Source: Eubacterium sp. CAG:180
Lineage (GTDB): Bacteria; Bacillota; Clostridia; Oscillospirales; Acutalibacteraceae
DNA: 64,000 nucleotides
Direction of reading: 5' to 3'
NCBI GenBank assembly: GCA_000432435.1
Contig: HF993135.1
Span: forward strand, 108,406-172,405
Notes under the pieces: model-generated
What the model saw: the letters and a program-made list of their open reading frames with translations, nothing else
What the model was told of the DNA's origin: nothing
Databases searched by the model: none
Position numbers and translations under genes: made by a program
Shown here: piece by piece, positions 52,207-60,730 of the stretch
How positions within the stretch are numbered: the first letter of the stretch is position 1
Layout: each line of letters begins with the position of its first letter

Positions 52207-52337
52207 AAAACGACAAATCTCTTTTGGGATTTGTCGTTTTTATTTTTGTGAGTTTATGCGTCATCCGCCGAGAGTAATAATCGAGGTGCAAGCAAAAGAC
52301 CGCAGAGAGCGTATTTGCTTTCTGCGGTCTTTTTGAT
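52207..52337. terminator. Two hairpin terminators before the M20 gene
   Basis: AAACGACAAATC-TCTTTT-GGGATTTGTCGTTTTT (52207-52246) reads as a plus-strand terminator. AAAGACCGCAGA...TCTGCGGTCTTTTT (52296-52337) lies just after the M20 stop and has A/T runs on both sides. The 100 bp between show nothing else. Confidence 0.78.
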
Positions 52338-52350
52338 TTTTAAGAACAGA

Positions 52351-53817
52351 TTATTCCTTTGACATATACTTTATGTAACGCTTAAAGAATTTAAGTGCGC
52401 CCTCCATACAGTCCACGGGGATTCTCTCATTTGTGGCATGGGTCAAAAGGAGATATTTTGTATCGACCTCAAACGGGGCGAAACGATAAATGCAATCACA
52501 AATATTCTCATAGTGATATGAGTCTGTGCCGCCCATAACAAGGTACGGTGCAACTATATAGTTATTGTCGGTGCGCATACAAAGCTCTTCAAGGATTTTG
52601 AAGGAGCGGCTGTCCGTAGGAGAGACCTTTGATGCCTCTTTGCCCTTGAGCAATTCGATTTCTATATCCTTTTTCTTTACAACCTTTTTGATGTGCTCTT
52701 TTACGTCCGCAAGAGTGGTTCCCGGCATCATACGGAAGTTTACCGTTATGCTGCTCTTCTGCGGAAGAACGTTGGCGGCAGGGCTGCCCTCTGCCATTGA
52801 AACACCCGTTGTGGTTCTTATAAGCGAAGCCGCAGGCGGGAATTTTTTCATAACAAGGGTAACTATAGGCTTTAAGAGCCAGAGATTGCACGTAACTATT
52901 CTTGCAGGATACGATACACGCTTGCCGATTTTTGTAAAGAGCGCATACACAAAGTGAGGCATTTTGGCCTTGAACTGATGCCCCTCAAGGTCGCGTGTAA
53001 CCTTGGCTATCTCGCCTATTCCCGAATGCACCGGAGGCTGTGACGAATGGCCGCCCTTTGAGCGAACGGTGATTTTATAATCGGCATAGCCCTTTTCGGC
53101 AATGCCTATGCCGGCAAGCTTTGTTCTGAGGATTTTCGGCACATCCACATTGAGTATGGCACCGCCCTCGTCGATAACGCTGTCAAGCTTTACTCCGCGT
53201 TCTTCGAGAACCGCGGCAATTGAGCCCGCACCGGAATTTACGGAGGCTACTATTTCCTCATTGTGGCCAAAGCACAGATAAACCGTTCTTTCTGGCTTAA
53301 AGCCCTCGCCGAGAAGCGTCTCTACGGTCTGAATAACCGCGATAAGATGGTTTTTCATATCGAGCGCGCCGCGTCCCCATATAAATTCGCCGTCATCAAA
53401 TCCGTCAAACGCCGGATGCTCCCAGTCATTTTCTGTGCCGGCAGCTATCGGAACAACATCCTGATGGGCAAGAAGCGCGATAGGCTCAAGGTCGGGGCGC
53501 GTTCCCTCCCATGTGAACAAAAGGCTCGCATCGCTGATTTCCTCGTGTTTCAGATTCTTGTAAACAAGCGGGAAGCGCTCCTCAAGAAATTTATGAAATT
53601 TTTCAAACTCGTTCCAATCAACATCCTTCGGGTTAGGCTGAGATACGGTTTTAAACTTAATCGCATCGCTCAAATTCCGACGATACTCATTAAGCTGCAC
53701 CTCTTCGTCCTCAAGCGGCTCGTAGGTTTTTTTCTTCGGCACCCAAAATATCGCGCGAATAAGCGTTATAACAGTTATAACTGCGAGAAAGATGAGTATT
53801 CCAATAAAGACCTTCAT
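52351..53817 (-). CDS. M20-family metallopeptidase, membrane anchored
   Basis: A 488-aa zinc peptidase of the carboxypeptidase S/PM20D1-like M20 group. An N-terminal helix (VFIGILIFLAVITVITLIRAIFW) anchors it. Metal ligands: LLAHQDVVPI (His-x-Asp near 119), WGRGALDMKNHLI (Asp near 150), CFGHNEEI (catalytic Glu pair near 187), DEGGAI and a late THATNERIP. The dimerisation domain begins at KGGHSSQPP. Substrate likely N-acyl amino acids or dipeptides. It lies 11 bp downstream of valS on the same strand. Confidence 0.9.
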   Translation of the reverse strand: MKVFIGILIFLAVITVITLIRAIFWVPKKKTYEPLEDEEVQLNEYRRNLSDAIKFKTVSQPNPKDVDWNEFEKFHKFLEERFPLVYKNLKHEEISDASLLFTWEGTRPDLEPIALLAHQDVVPIAAGTENDWEHPAFDGFDDGEFIWGRGALDMKNHLIAVIQTVETLLGEGFKPERTVYLCFGHNEEIVASVNSGAGSIAAVLEERGVKLDSVIDEGGAILNVDVPKILRTKLAGIGIAEKGYADYKITVRSKGGHSSQPPVHSGIGEIAKVTRDLEGHQFKAKMPHFVYALFTKIGKRVSYPARIVTCNLWLLKPIVTLVMKKFPPAASLIRTTTGVSMAEGSPAANVLPQKSSITVNFRMMPGTTLADVKEHIKKVVKKKDIEIELLKGKEASKVSPTDSRSFKILEELCMRTDNNYIVAPYLVMGGTDSYHYENICDCIYRFAPFEVDTKYLLLTHATNERIPVDCMEGALKFFKRYIKYMSKE

Positions 53818-53828
53818 TGTAAGCCTCC

Positions 53829-56534
53829 TTACTTATTTATAAGCTTATTTAAGCTCTCATCGAGCAATTTCATCTTTTCGGTATATTCACAGAGAGCCTT
53901 TCTCTGCGCTTCTACAACCTTTTCGGGAGCCTTAGAGACGAAATTCGGATTGTTGAGCTTGCTGTTTACAAAGTCAATATCCTTTTGGAGCTTCTCCTTC
54001 TCCTTATTGAGTCTCTCCCTTTCGGCCTCAAAGTCAACAAGCTCATCCATCGGGATATAAATTCTTGCGCTCTCGGTGATTATGGAAACAGCCTTATCCA
54101 TACCGTCGAATTTTTCACCGACGGACACGTCGCTTGCCGACGAAAGACGCTTAAAGAACTCAGTTCCCTTTTTAAAGGTATCGCCGTTCAATGTCTCAAT
54201 AAACACCTGCGCCTTTTTAGACGGAGCAACGTTCATTTCGGCACGGCGGTTACGTACCGCCTTTACGGCTGTCATAATTTTATTCATCTGTGCCTCTTCT
54301 TCCGGGAACGAGAGAGCCTCGCTGAATTCAGCCCAGGGTGACAGCATTATCGTATCGCCGTCATGCGGAAGGGTCTGCCATATCTCCTCGGTTATAAACG
54401 GCATAAACGGATGCAAGAGCTTCAGCGTGTTTGACATAACATATACGAGCACCGCTTTTGCCGTCTCTTTTGCCTTTTCGTCATTGCCGCCGAGACGTAT
54501 CTTCGAAAGCTCTATATACCAATCGCAGAAAACATCCCATATAAAGTCGTACAGCTTCTGGACAGCCATACCGAGCTCATATTTTTCAAGCGAATCGGTA
54601 ACGTCTTTTACAAGGTCGTTGTAAAGGCTTAAAATCCACTTATCCTCGAGAGCGAGCCCCTCGGGAATATGCGGAGCTTTTTCATCGTCGCCGAGGTTCA
54701 TAAGAATAAATCTTGCCGCATTCCAAATTTTATTGGCAAAGTTACGGCTCGCCTCAACTCTCTCGTCGGAGAAACGCATATCGTTTCCGGGACTGTTGCC
54801 CGTTGCAAGTGTAAATCTCAGAGCGTCCGCTCCGTATTTGTCGATTATCTCAAGCGGGTCAATGCCGTTGCCGAGAGACTTTGACATTTTTCTGCCCTGA
54901 GCGTCTCTTACAAGCCCGTGTATCAAAACCGTATCAAACGGCGCCTTACCCGTATATTTAAGTCCCGAGAATATCATACGGCTCACCCAGAAGCCTATAA
55001 TATCATAGCCTGTAACGAGCGTATTTGTCGGGTAATAATGCTCAAGGTCTGCAGTCTTTTCGGGCCAGCCGAGCGTTGAGAACGGCCAAAGAGCCGAAGA
55101 GAACCACGTATCGAGCGTGTCGGGGTCCTGTTTCACATTACTGCTTCCGCAATGAGGGCAAGCCGTAATGTCCGACTTTGAAACCGTAGTGGCACCGCAG
55201 TCGTCGCAATACCACGCAGGTATACGGTGGCCCCACCAGAGCTGACGCGAAATACACCAATCTCTCGTACCGCGCATCCAGCTCATATAATTCTTTTTAA
55301 ATCTGTCGGGAACGAATTTGATGTCGCCCTTTTCAACAGCCTCTATTGCAGGTCCCGCAAGCGGGTCCATCTTTACAAACCATTGCTTTGACACCATGGG
55401 CTCGATATCGGTATGGCAGCGGTAGCACGTACCTACGTCATGCTTTAAAGGCTCAATACATTTGATGTATCCGCCATCCTCAAGATCCTTTACTATCGCC
55501 TTGCGGGCTTCGAGGGTAGTCATACCGGCGTATTTGCCGCAGTCAAGGACCTCCGGCTCATCCTTTGAAGCCTTGCCGCTGCGGCGAAGCTCATCGGCAA
55601 ATTCCTTATCCGCCTTGCCTGTCATATGGCCGTCATACGTAAATGTGCGCACGATAGGCAGATTGTGGCGAAGGCCGACTTCAAAGTCGTTGGGGTCGTG
55701 TGCCGGAGTTATTTTAACTACGCCCGTACCCTTTGTCATATCGGCGTGTTCATCGCAAACTATCGGTATTTCCTTATTGAGAAGCGGCAGTATAACATGG
55801 CAACCGTGGAGATGCTTATATCTCGGGTCGTCGGCATTTATCGCAACCGCTGTATCGCCGAGCATGGTTTCGGGTCTTGTTGTGGCAAGCTCAAGCTTCT
55901 CACCCGTCTCCTTTACCGTGTAAAGAAGATGCCAGAAGTTGGATTCCTTTTCCTCATATTCAACCTCGGCGTCGGATATTGAGGTATTACAGTGCGGACA
56001 CCAGTTTACCATACGGTTGCCGCGATAAATAAGCCCCTCGTCATAGAGCTTTACAAAAACCTCGCGCACCGCCTTACTGCAGCCCTCGTCAAGAGTGAAG
56101 CGTTCTCTGTCCCAATCGCAGGAGGAGCCCATCTTTTTGAGCTGCTCTATTATTCTGCCGCCGTACTTTGCTTTCCAGTCCCATGCACGCTCGAGGAACT
56201 TATCTCTGCCGATGTCCTCCTTGGTTATGCCCTCTTTGCGCATAGCCTCTACTATTTTGGCTTCCGTGGCTATTGACGCGTGATCCGTGCCGGGAACCCA
56301 AAGGGTATCATAGCCTGCCATACGGTGATATCTTATCAGTATATCCTGAAGAGTATTGTCAAGCGCGTGACCCATGTGAAGCTGACCCGTAATATTGGGA
56401 GGCGGAATAACTATTGTGTATGTCTTTTTCCCCTCTTGACGCTCGGCATGAAAATACTTATGCTCGAGCCATGTCTTGTAAATACGGTCTTCAACATTTT
56501 TCGGATCGTACTTTTTTGCAAGCTCCTTGCTCAT
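53829..56534 (-). CDS. valS: Valyl-tRNA synthetase
   Basis: Class I synthetase that charges tRNA-Val, 901 aa. HIGH motif as QLHMGHALDN near 52, editing domain with the TTRPETMLGDTAVAIN stretch near 220, a CxxC zinc pair region (CDDCGA...CPHCGS), KMSKS loop GRKMSKSLGNGIDP near 545, and a C-terminal coiled coil (FEAERERLNKEKEKLQKDIDFV). AGGAGG precedes the ATG. Expression is controlled by a T-box. Confidence 0.98.
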   Translation of the reverse strand: MSKELAKKYDPKNVEDRIYKTWLEHKYFHAERQEGKKTYTIVIPPPNITGQLHMGHALDNTLQDILIRYHRMAGYDTLWVPGTDHASIATEAKIVEAMRKEGITKEDIGRDKFLERAWDWKAKYGGRIIEQLKKMGSSCDWDRERFTLDEGCSKAVREVFVKLYDEGLIYRGNRMVNWCPHCNTSISDAEVEYEEKESNFWHLLYTVKETGEKLELATTRPETMLGDTAVAINADDPRYKHLHGCHVILPLLNKEIPIVCDEHADMTKGTGVVKITPAHDPNDFEVGLRHNLPIVRTFTYDGHMTGKADKEFADELRRSGKASKDEPEVLDCGKYAGMTTLEARKAIVKDLEDGGYIKCIEPLKHDVGTCYRCHTDIEPMVSKQWFVKMDPLAGPAIEAVEKGDIKFVPDRFKKNYMSWMRGTRDWCISRQLWWGHRIPAWYCDDCGATTVSKSDITACPHCGSSNVKQDPDTLDTWFSSALWPFSTLGWPEKTADLEHYYPTNTLVTGYDIIGFWVSRMIFSGLKYTGKAPFDTVLIHGLVRDAQGRKMSKSLGNGIDPLEIIDKYGADALRFTLATGNSPGNDMRFSDERVEASRNFANKIWNAARFILMNLGDDEKAPHIPEGLALEDKWILSLYNDLVKDVTDSLEKYELGMAVQKLYDFIWDVFCDWYIELSKIRLGGNDEKAKETAKAVLVYVMSNTLKLLHPFMPFITEEIWQTLPHDGDTIMLSPWAEFSEALSFPEEEAQMNKIMTAVKAVRNRRAEMNVAPSKKAQVFIETLNGDTFKKGTEFFKRLSSASDVSVGEKFDGMDKAVSIITESARIYIPMDELVDFEAERERLNKEKEKLQKDIDFVNSKLNNPNFVSKAPEKVVEAQRKALCEYTEKMKLLDESLNKLINK

Positions 56535-56562
56535 TATTTATCCTCCTGTAAAACATAAATTA

Positions 56563-56803
56563 CAAAATAAAAACGCCTCATACAAAAGTATGAGGCGAAA
56601 ATTACCGCGGTACCACTCATTTTGCCGTAAAAAACGGCCGCTCTGTGCCTTTAACGGCGGCAAACCGTCTTTGCTTAATGTAGTTTCGGCAAAGACGCTC
56701 AAAAGTGACGACGGAAAACGCCGAATACCGCTTCGCACCGAACAGCGGCTCTCTTAAAATGCGCATCGCTTTCCTTAAGCTTTTTCAACGCGTTTGAACT
56801 ATT
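56563..56803 (-). ncRNA. T-box leader of valS
   Basis: On the minus strand the conserved antiterminator sequence AATGAGTGGTACCGCGG lies at 56621-56605, preceded by a stem I region with AAGAGAG and GGTGCGAAGCGG. It is followed by terminator CGCCTCATAC-TTTT-GTATGAGGCG with a T-run (56597-56563). Uncharged tRNA-Val should stabilise the antiterminator. A GTC triplet in the lower part of stem I is a possible Val specifier, not certain. Confidence 0.93.
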
Positions 56804-56809
56804 TATAAT

Positions 56810-56838
56810 ATTTTATCATTCCGTACCCGTTATGTCAA
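56810..56838 (-). promoter_or_regulatory. valS T-box promoter
   Basis: Minus-strand TTGACA (56838-56833), 17-bp spacer, TAAAAT (56815-56810). Confidence 0.88.
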
Positions 56839-56844
56839 ACAAAA

Positions 56845-57351
56845 CTATTTGTTCACGACGGTTATTTTATCTCTGTATTCCGACAAGAACAGCCTTATAT
56901 CATGGCTTGTGTCGGGAGAACCGTTTACGGTGATATTTTCGGCTCCGTAAATGAAACGGCTAACCGTATCCACGCAGTCCTCATCCATATTTTCTTTTGT
57001 TGTAAATGAAAACTCGAACGGAGTTTTATCCTTATTGGTTACAACCAGGGTATCGGTCTTTTGATAGAAGGTGGGATAATATCCGCCCGACGAAGCCGGC
57101 ACAAGGTCGAACTGATATTTATTGGAATCATAAAACCATGCGCTTGCCGTTCCCTTTACGGTTACATTGTATATTCCGTCGTAAGGAGTGTCTCCGGCAA
57201 TTCTCGTAACCGTTATGCTGTTGACATTAAAATCTATTTTATGCCATCTGTTTTTATAGAGGTTGCAGCCCACGATTACCAGCCATATAAACAAAGCTGT
57301 AACAAAGATGCCGAGTACGGTAACGGCTGCCTTTTTCTTTTTTGTTTCCAT
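56845..57351 (-). CDS. Membrane-anchored protein of unknown function
   Basis: 168 aa with a lysine-rich start and one hydrophobic helix (AAVTVLGIFVTALFIWLVIVG, residues about 8-28), then a presumably extracellular beta-rich region (VNSITVTRIAGDTPYDGIYNVTVKG...). The ribosome site AAGGA is rather far (about 14 bp) from the ATG. No domain recognised. It lies upstream of valS, its stop 7 bp before the valS -35 element, and is not obviously part of an operon. Confidence 0.7.
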   Translation of the reverse strand: METKKKKAAVTVLGIFVTALFIWLVIVGCNLYKNRWHKIDFNVNSITVTRIAGDTPYDGIYNVTVKGTASAWFYDSNKYQFDLVPASSGGYYPTFYQKTDTLVVTNKDKTPFEFSFTTKENMDEDCVDTVSRFIYGAENITVNGSPDTSHDIRLFLSEYRDKITVVNK

Positions 57352-57430
57352 TATATATAAGACCGTCCTTATTTTCGTGTAATACTCAATATTATAATCA
57401 AATTCGGCAAAAAAGCAACATTTAATTTCT

Positions 57431-58144
57431 TTAACGGTTTTTAATATAGTCTATCAGAGCTTCCGCGCTGCACTCCGGCAGCTCAAGCTCGTTTTGCGGC
57501 TCCGGGATATCCGAAAGACGGTGCGCGTCGGAATTTACAAAAAGCTTCATATTGCCAAGGCATGGATTTTCCGCCGAAAGCTTTTTTTCGTCTGCATACC
57601 GCGACAAGCCCGCCGCCTTGAAGGTCGGAGTCTCCGGAAAGGTGCCGAGCACCGATAAAATACTGTAAGAGCTTCTGTCTATATGCGCCGGAAAACACAC
57701 GCCGCCGTATGACGAGACCGCTTTTACCGTTTCGCTCTCGGTAATATCAGACGCCACGGTCAAAAGCCGTTTTTCGTATCCTATTATATTATCCTTTTCG
57801 TCCGTTATAATCTGCTCGCCGAATATTTCGGGTCGGTTTATAATATCGGGCATTTTGTCGTATACAAAATCAGAAAATTCTTTTGCGGCGTCAAGCGACG
57901 GGAAAAGGCAAACATTGTGTATCTCCTCGGCGGTGCAAAGCTCCATTCCGGGTACAACGACAAGTCCTGCCGCCTCGCCTGCCCTTACTGCCGCAGGGCA
58001 ATTGAGGCACGAATTATGATCTGTGACGGCTATCATATCATACCCTAAAAGCTTGGCGAGATTTACCGCGTTATAAGGAGTCATATCATCGTCTCCGCAC
58101 GGCGACAGACAGGTGTGCATATGTAAATCGGCCTTTATAATCAT
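57431..58144 (-). CDS. PHP-domain phosphoesterase
   Basis: 237-aa metal-dependent phosphoesterase of the PHP family. Motifs: DLHMHTCLSPCG near 6 (metal His), AVTDHNSC near 39, GMELCT near 66, CFPAHIDRSSY near 150 and NSDAHRLSD near 210. It ends a five-gene operon around a hydrogenase-like sensor and overlaps the preceding DRTGG gene in ATGA. Its substrate is unknown; the context suggests a signalling or housekeeping role tied to the sensor. Confidence 0.9.
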   Translation of the reverse strand: MIIKADLHMHTCLSPCGDDDMTPYNAVNLAKLLGYDMIAVTDHNSCLNCPAAVRAGEAAGLVVVPGMELCTAEEIHNVCLFPSLDAAKEFSDFVYDKMPDIINRPEIFGEQIITDEKDNIIGYEKRLLTVASDITESETVKAVSSYGGVCFPAHIDRSSYSILSVLGTFPETPTFKAAGLSRYADEKKLSAENPCLGNMKLFVNSDAHRLSDIPEPQNELELPECSAEALIDYIKNR

Positions 58145-58467
58145 AGCAGACCGGAAAGCTTGGCGGATAGTGAAAATGCATCCTCTGCCGAAGAGAGAAT
58201 GTTAACACCCTGCTCTTTAGCCTTTTCGAGCGCGTCACCGTCAAGTGTAGAATTTTCACACAGAACTATCGCCGCACAATCAGACAGCACCGCCACCGCC
58301 ACGGCATTGACGTTCCCCATAACGGTAAACCAGCAGTCGCCGCACTTTGCATGCGACATAACAAAGCTCAGTAAATCGCCGCAGTAACCGCCCTCGACCT
58401 CTTTGGACGGCTCCGCTTCGTTTAAGAAGCTCAAGCCGAGCTTTTCAGAAATTTCTTTTATGTTCAT
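58141..58467 (-). CDS. DRTGG-domain protein (second of operon)
   Basis: A 108-aa protein with a DRTGG-like domain: GDLLSFVMSHAKCGDCWFTVMGNVNAVAVAV, CAAIVLCEN and a C-terminal helix. The N-terminus is helical (MNIKEISEKLGL). DRTGG domains are found with CBS and HPr kinase proteins and probably bind small ligands. It lies 12 bp after the hydrogenase-like gene and is coupled to the PHP gene. Confidence 0.8.
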   Translation of the reverse strand: MNIKEISEKLGLSFLNEAEPSKEVEGGYCGDLLSFVMSHAKCGDCWFTVMGNVNAVAVAVLSDCAAIVLCENSTLDGDALEKAKEQGVNILSSAEDAFSLSAKLSGLL

Positions 58468-58479
58468 ATTTTCTCCGTT

Positions 58480-59784
58480 TCACTCGTTTTTCTCCGTTTT
58501 TCTGAACGGCGCAGGTATCGGAATATAGTTGTTTTTATCGGTATTTTCACGCGAGAAGAATACGCAGTCCTCTATAGACGCTTTTCCGCGCACTATATCC
58601 TCGGCAAGGTCGCTGCAGGACGGTGCTCCGCACGTTCCGCAATCGAGTCCCGGAAGAGAGCTTTCTATTTTCTTCATCTCGCCCATTTTTTGTAAAGCCT
58701 CGCCCATATCGTCGGAAAGGCGCATAACGGGCAGTTCTTTCAGCGGATTATCCCAACGCATATAGCGCGGAACGGTTTTTATTTCAAGATGATTGCAGGA
58801 CACCGGCATATATTTTCTCAGATGCTGTATGCGTGCCTTTGCGACATACGGATTTTCGACTGTCAGCGGCCCGCCGACGCATCCGCCCGGACAGGCGTTA
58901 AGCTCGATAAAATCGAGGTCCGAAAGCTTTTCGTCCTCTATCTCCTCGAGCACCTTTATAACGTTTTCTATGCCGTCCGCCGCTAAATATCGGTCGGTGA
59001 GAAGTGCCGAGGCTTCGCCGCCGGATGACGCCCACGAAACTCCGATTATGCCGGAATCGCGTAAAAGCTCTGTTTTGTCCGTATTTTCCATTTCATGCAA
59101 AAGTGACGGATAAATATCCTTTATGCCGAACACGCCGTCCACATTGGAGCCGTTGTTGCATATAGGCTGTTTTATGGCTGTGATTTTCGCCGTACACGGC
59201 GTTATGAAAAATATTCCTATATCGGATTTTGAATATCCCGTTCGTTTTACCGCACGCTCTCTCGCAAGACGCGCAGCCTCCTCCATGGGCGGGTTAAAAT
59301 CAAGCACGTTCTCGATAAGATTTGGGAAACGCACCCTTATAAGCCTTACTACGGCAGGGCACGCTGAGGATATTACGGGCTTTTTTCTGCCCGAATGTGA
59401 CAGCTCCGCCCTTGTAGCCTCTGACACTATCTCGGCACCCTTTGACACCTCAAACACATCGTCAAAGCCAAGCTTTTTAAGCGCGGTCAGCACATAATCG
59501 GTATCGTCGAGATTGTTAAACTGACCGTACAGCGTAGGCGCGGGCAAGGCTATGCGATATTTGTATTTTTGAAGCTCGTCAAAGGAGTATTTCTCGGCAT
59601 ACTTCGCGTGATGCGGACAAATTCTGATACATTCACCGCAGTCAATACACCGCTCCGAAATTATATATGCCTTACCGCGGCGCACTCTTATGGCTCCCGT
59701 CGGGCAACGCTTTATGCAGTTGGTGCATCCCATACACTTGCTTTCGTCCAGACGTACGGAATGAAAAAAGCCGCTCTTTTCCAT
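58480..59784 (-). CDS. Putative sensory FeFe hydrogenase (HydS-like)
   Basis: 434-aa iron-sulfur protein. Two 4Fe-4S motifs open it (CMGCTNCIKRCP 17-28; CIDCGECIRICP 46-57). The H-cluster domain follows with P1 SSACP (139-143), P2 TPCTAK (195-200) and P3 NACPGGC (296-302); all four cluster-binding Cys (142, 197, 298, 302) are present. The proton-transfer Cys of catalytic enzymes (TSCCP) is Ala141, as reported for sensory HydS-type enzymes. A C-terminal CGTCGAPSC...C (382-407) binds a further cluster. Neighbours are an HATPase, two DRTGG proteins and a PHP protein, supporting a redox or H2 sensing role rather than bulk H2 metabolism. Confidence 0.85.
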   Translation of the reverse strand: MEKSGFFHSVRLDESKCMGCTNCIKRCPTGAIRVRRGKAYIISERCIDCGECIRICPHHAKYAEKYSFDELQKYKYRIALPAPTLYGQFNNLDDTDYVLTALKKLGFDDVFEVSKGAEIVSEATRAELSHSGRKKPVISSACPAVVRLIRVRFPNLIENVLDFNPPMEEAARLARERAVKRTGYSKSDIGIFFITPCTAKITAIKQPICNNGSNVDGVFGIKDIYPSLLHEMENTDKTELLRDSGIIGVSWASSGGEASALLTDRYLAADGIENVIKVLEEIEDEKLSDLDFIELNACPGGCVGGPLTVENPYVAKARIQHLRKYMPVSCNHLEIKTVPRYMRWDNPLKELPVMRLSDDMGEALQKMGEMKKIESSLPGLDCGTCGAPSCSDLAEDIVRGKASIEDCVFFSRENTDKNNYIPIPAPFRKTEKNE

Positions 59785-59809
59785 TGCAGTTACTCCGTGA
59801 TTATATAAT

Positions 59810-60235
59810 TTATCTGTTTGTATACACCTTCAGCCGCATGGTTGTGCCCTTGCCGACCAAAGTATCTATTAACATTTCATCAGTATACTTTTTTATATTG
59901 GGAAGCCCCATTCCGGCACCGAAGCCGAGAGCACGCACATTGTCGGGAGCCGTGGAATATCCCTCCTTCATTGCCAGAGCAACATCGGGTATTCCCGGTC
60001 CGTCATCCGACAAAACCATAGAGATGACATCGGGGTCAATATCCACGTCTATCCTGCCGCCGCCCGCGTGTATTACCATATTTATTTCGCCCTCATAAAG
60101 AGCTATTACCGTATTCCTGATTACCTCGGGAGAAAATCCGAGCTTCTTAAGGTGAGCCTTTACGTCACCGGACGCCTCGCCCGCCCTTGTGAAATCATCG
60201 CCCGGAACATCATAATGAAGCGTGATAACGCTCAT
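59810..60235 (-). CDS. HATPase domain protein, RsbW/anti-sigma-factor-like
   Basis: 141-aa GHKL ATPase. Visible boxes: NTVIALYEGEINMVIHAGGG (N box), LSDDGPGIPDV (G1) and GFGAGMGLPNIKKY (G2). This size matches anti-sigma kinases such as RsbW/RsbT rather than full histidine kinases. It overlaps the upstream DRTGG gene in ATGA and precedes the hydrogenase-like gene by 25 bp, so it is a plausible output partner of the sensor. Confidence 0.9.
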   Translation of the reverse strand: MSVITLHYDVPGDDFTRAGEASGDVKAHLKKLGFSPEVIRNTVIALYEGEINMVIHAGGGRIDVDIDPDVISMVLSDDGPGIPDVALAMKEGYSTAPDNVRALGFGAGMGLPNIKKYTDEMLIDTLVGKGTTMRLKVYTNR

Positions 60236-60582
60236 TTCGCCTCACCTCCGCCAAGTCCTTTTTCATACAGCAGGCCGCATGACGAAAACATAGGGAGCTT
60301 TGTTGTAAGCAATATAATATCAAGATTTTCGGCAAGCTCCGTCATATCTCGGTCGGGGCGTTTACCGCGCACAAAAACCACGCATTTCATATCCATCATC
60401 TCGGCGGTTCTTATCACCTGCGGATTAACAAGCCCTGTGAGCAGAACTGCCTGCTGCTTGACAAACGCAAGAACGTCGCTCATCATATCGCTTCCGCATG
60501 CATCGTTTACTTCTCTGTCAAGGCAGTCGCCGCCGCAAACAACCTCGGCGGAAAGTATGTTTTGTATTTCTCTGACAGTCAT
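60232..60582 (-). CDS. DRTGG-domain protein (first of operon)
   Basis: 116-aa protein: MTVREIQNILSAEVVCGGDCLDREV, then GSDMMSDVLAFVKQQAVLLTGLVNPQVIRTAEMMD, typical of DRTGG-type ligand domains. CGGAGG precedes the ATG; it is the first gene of the five-gene hydrogenase operon. The 148 bp upstream hold the nagA terminator and an AT-rich stretch. Confidence 0.8.
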   Translation of the reverse strand: MTVREIQNILSAEVVCGGDCLDREVNDACGSDMMSDVLAFVKQQAVLLTGLVNPQVIRTAEMMDMKCVVFVRGKRPDRDMTELAENLDIILLTTKLPMFSSCGLLYEKGLGGGEAK

Positions 60583-60664
60583 ATATAGGACCTCCGAAAG
60601 AGTTGTATTTATAATTATACATAAAAATTACAGCTTTTTCAAGTAATAAAAAGTAAATTTGCAT

Positions 60665-60706
60665 AAAACAGGCGGGCTGTCAAGTGAAATCACTTCACAG
60701 TCCGCC
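60665..60706 (-). terminator. Terminator of nagA
   Basis: On the minus strand GGCGGACTGTGAAGTGA and TCACTTGACAGCCCGCC form a stem followed by TGTTTTATGC. Confidence 0.7.
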
Positions 60707-60730
60707 GAGCATGATAGTATTTTTTTACGC

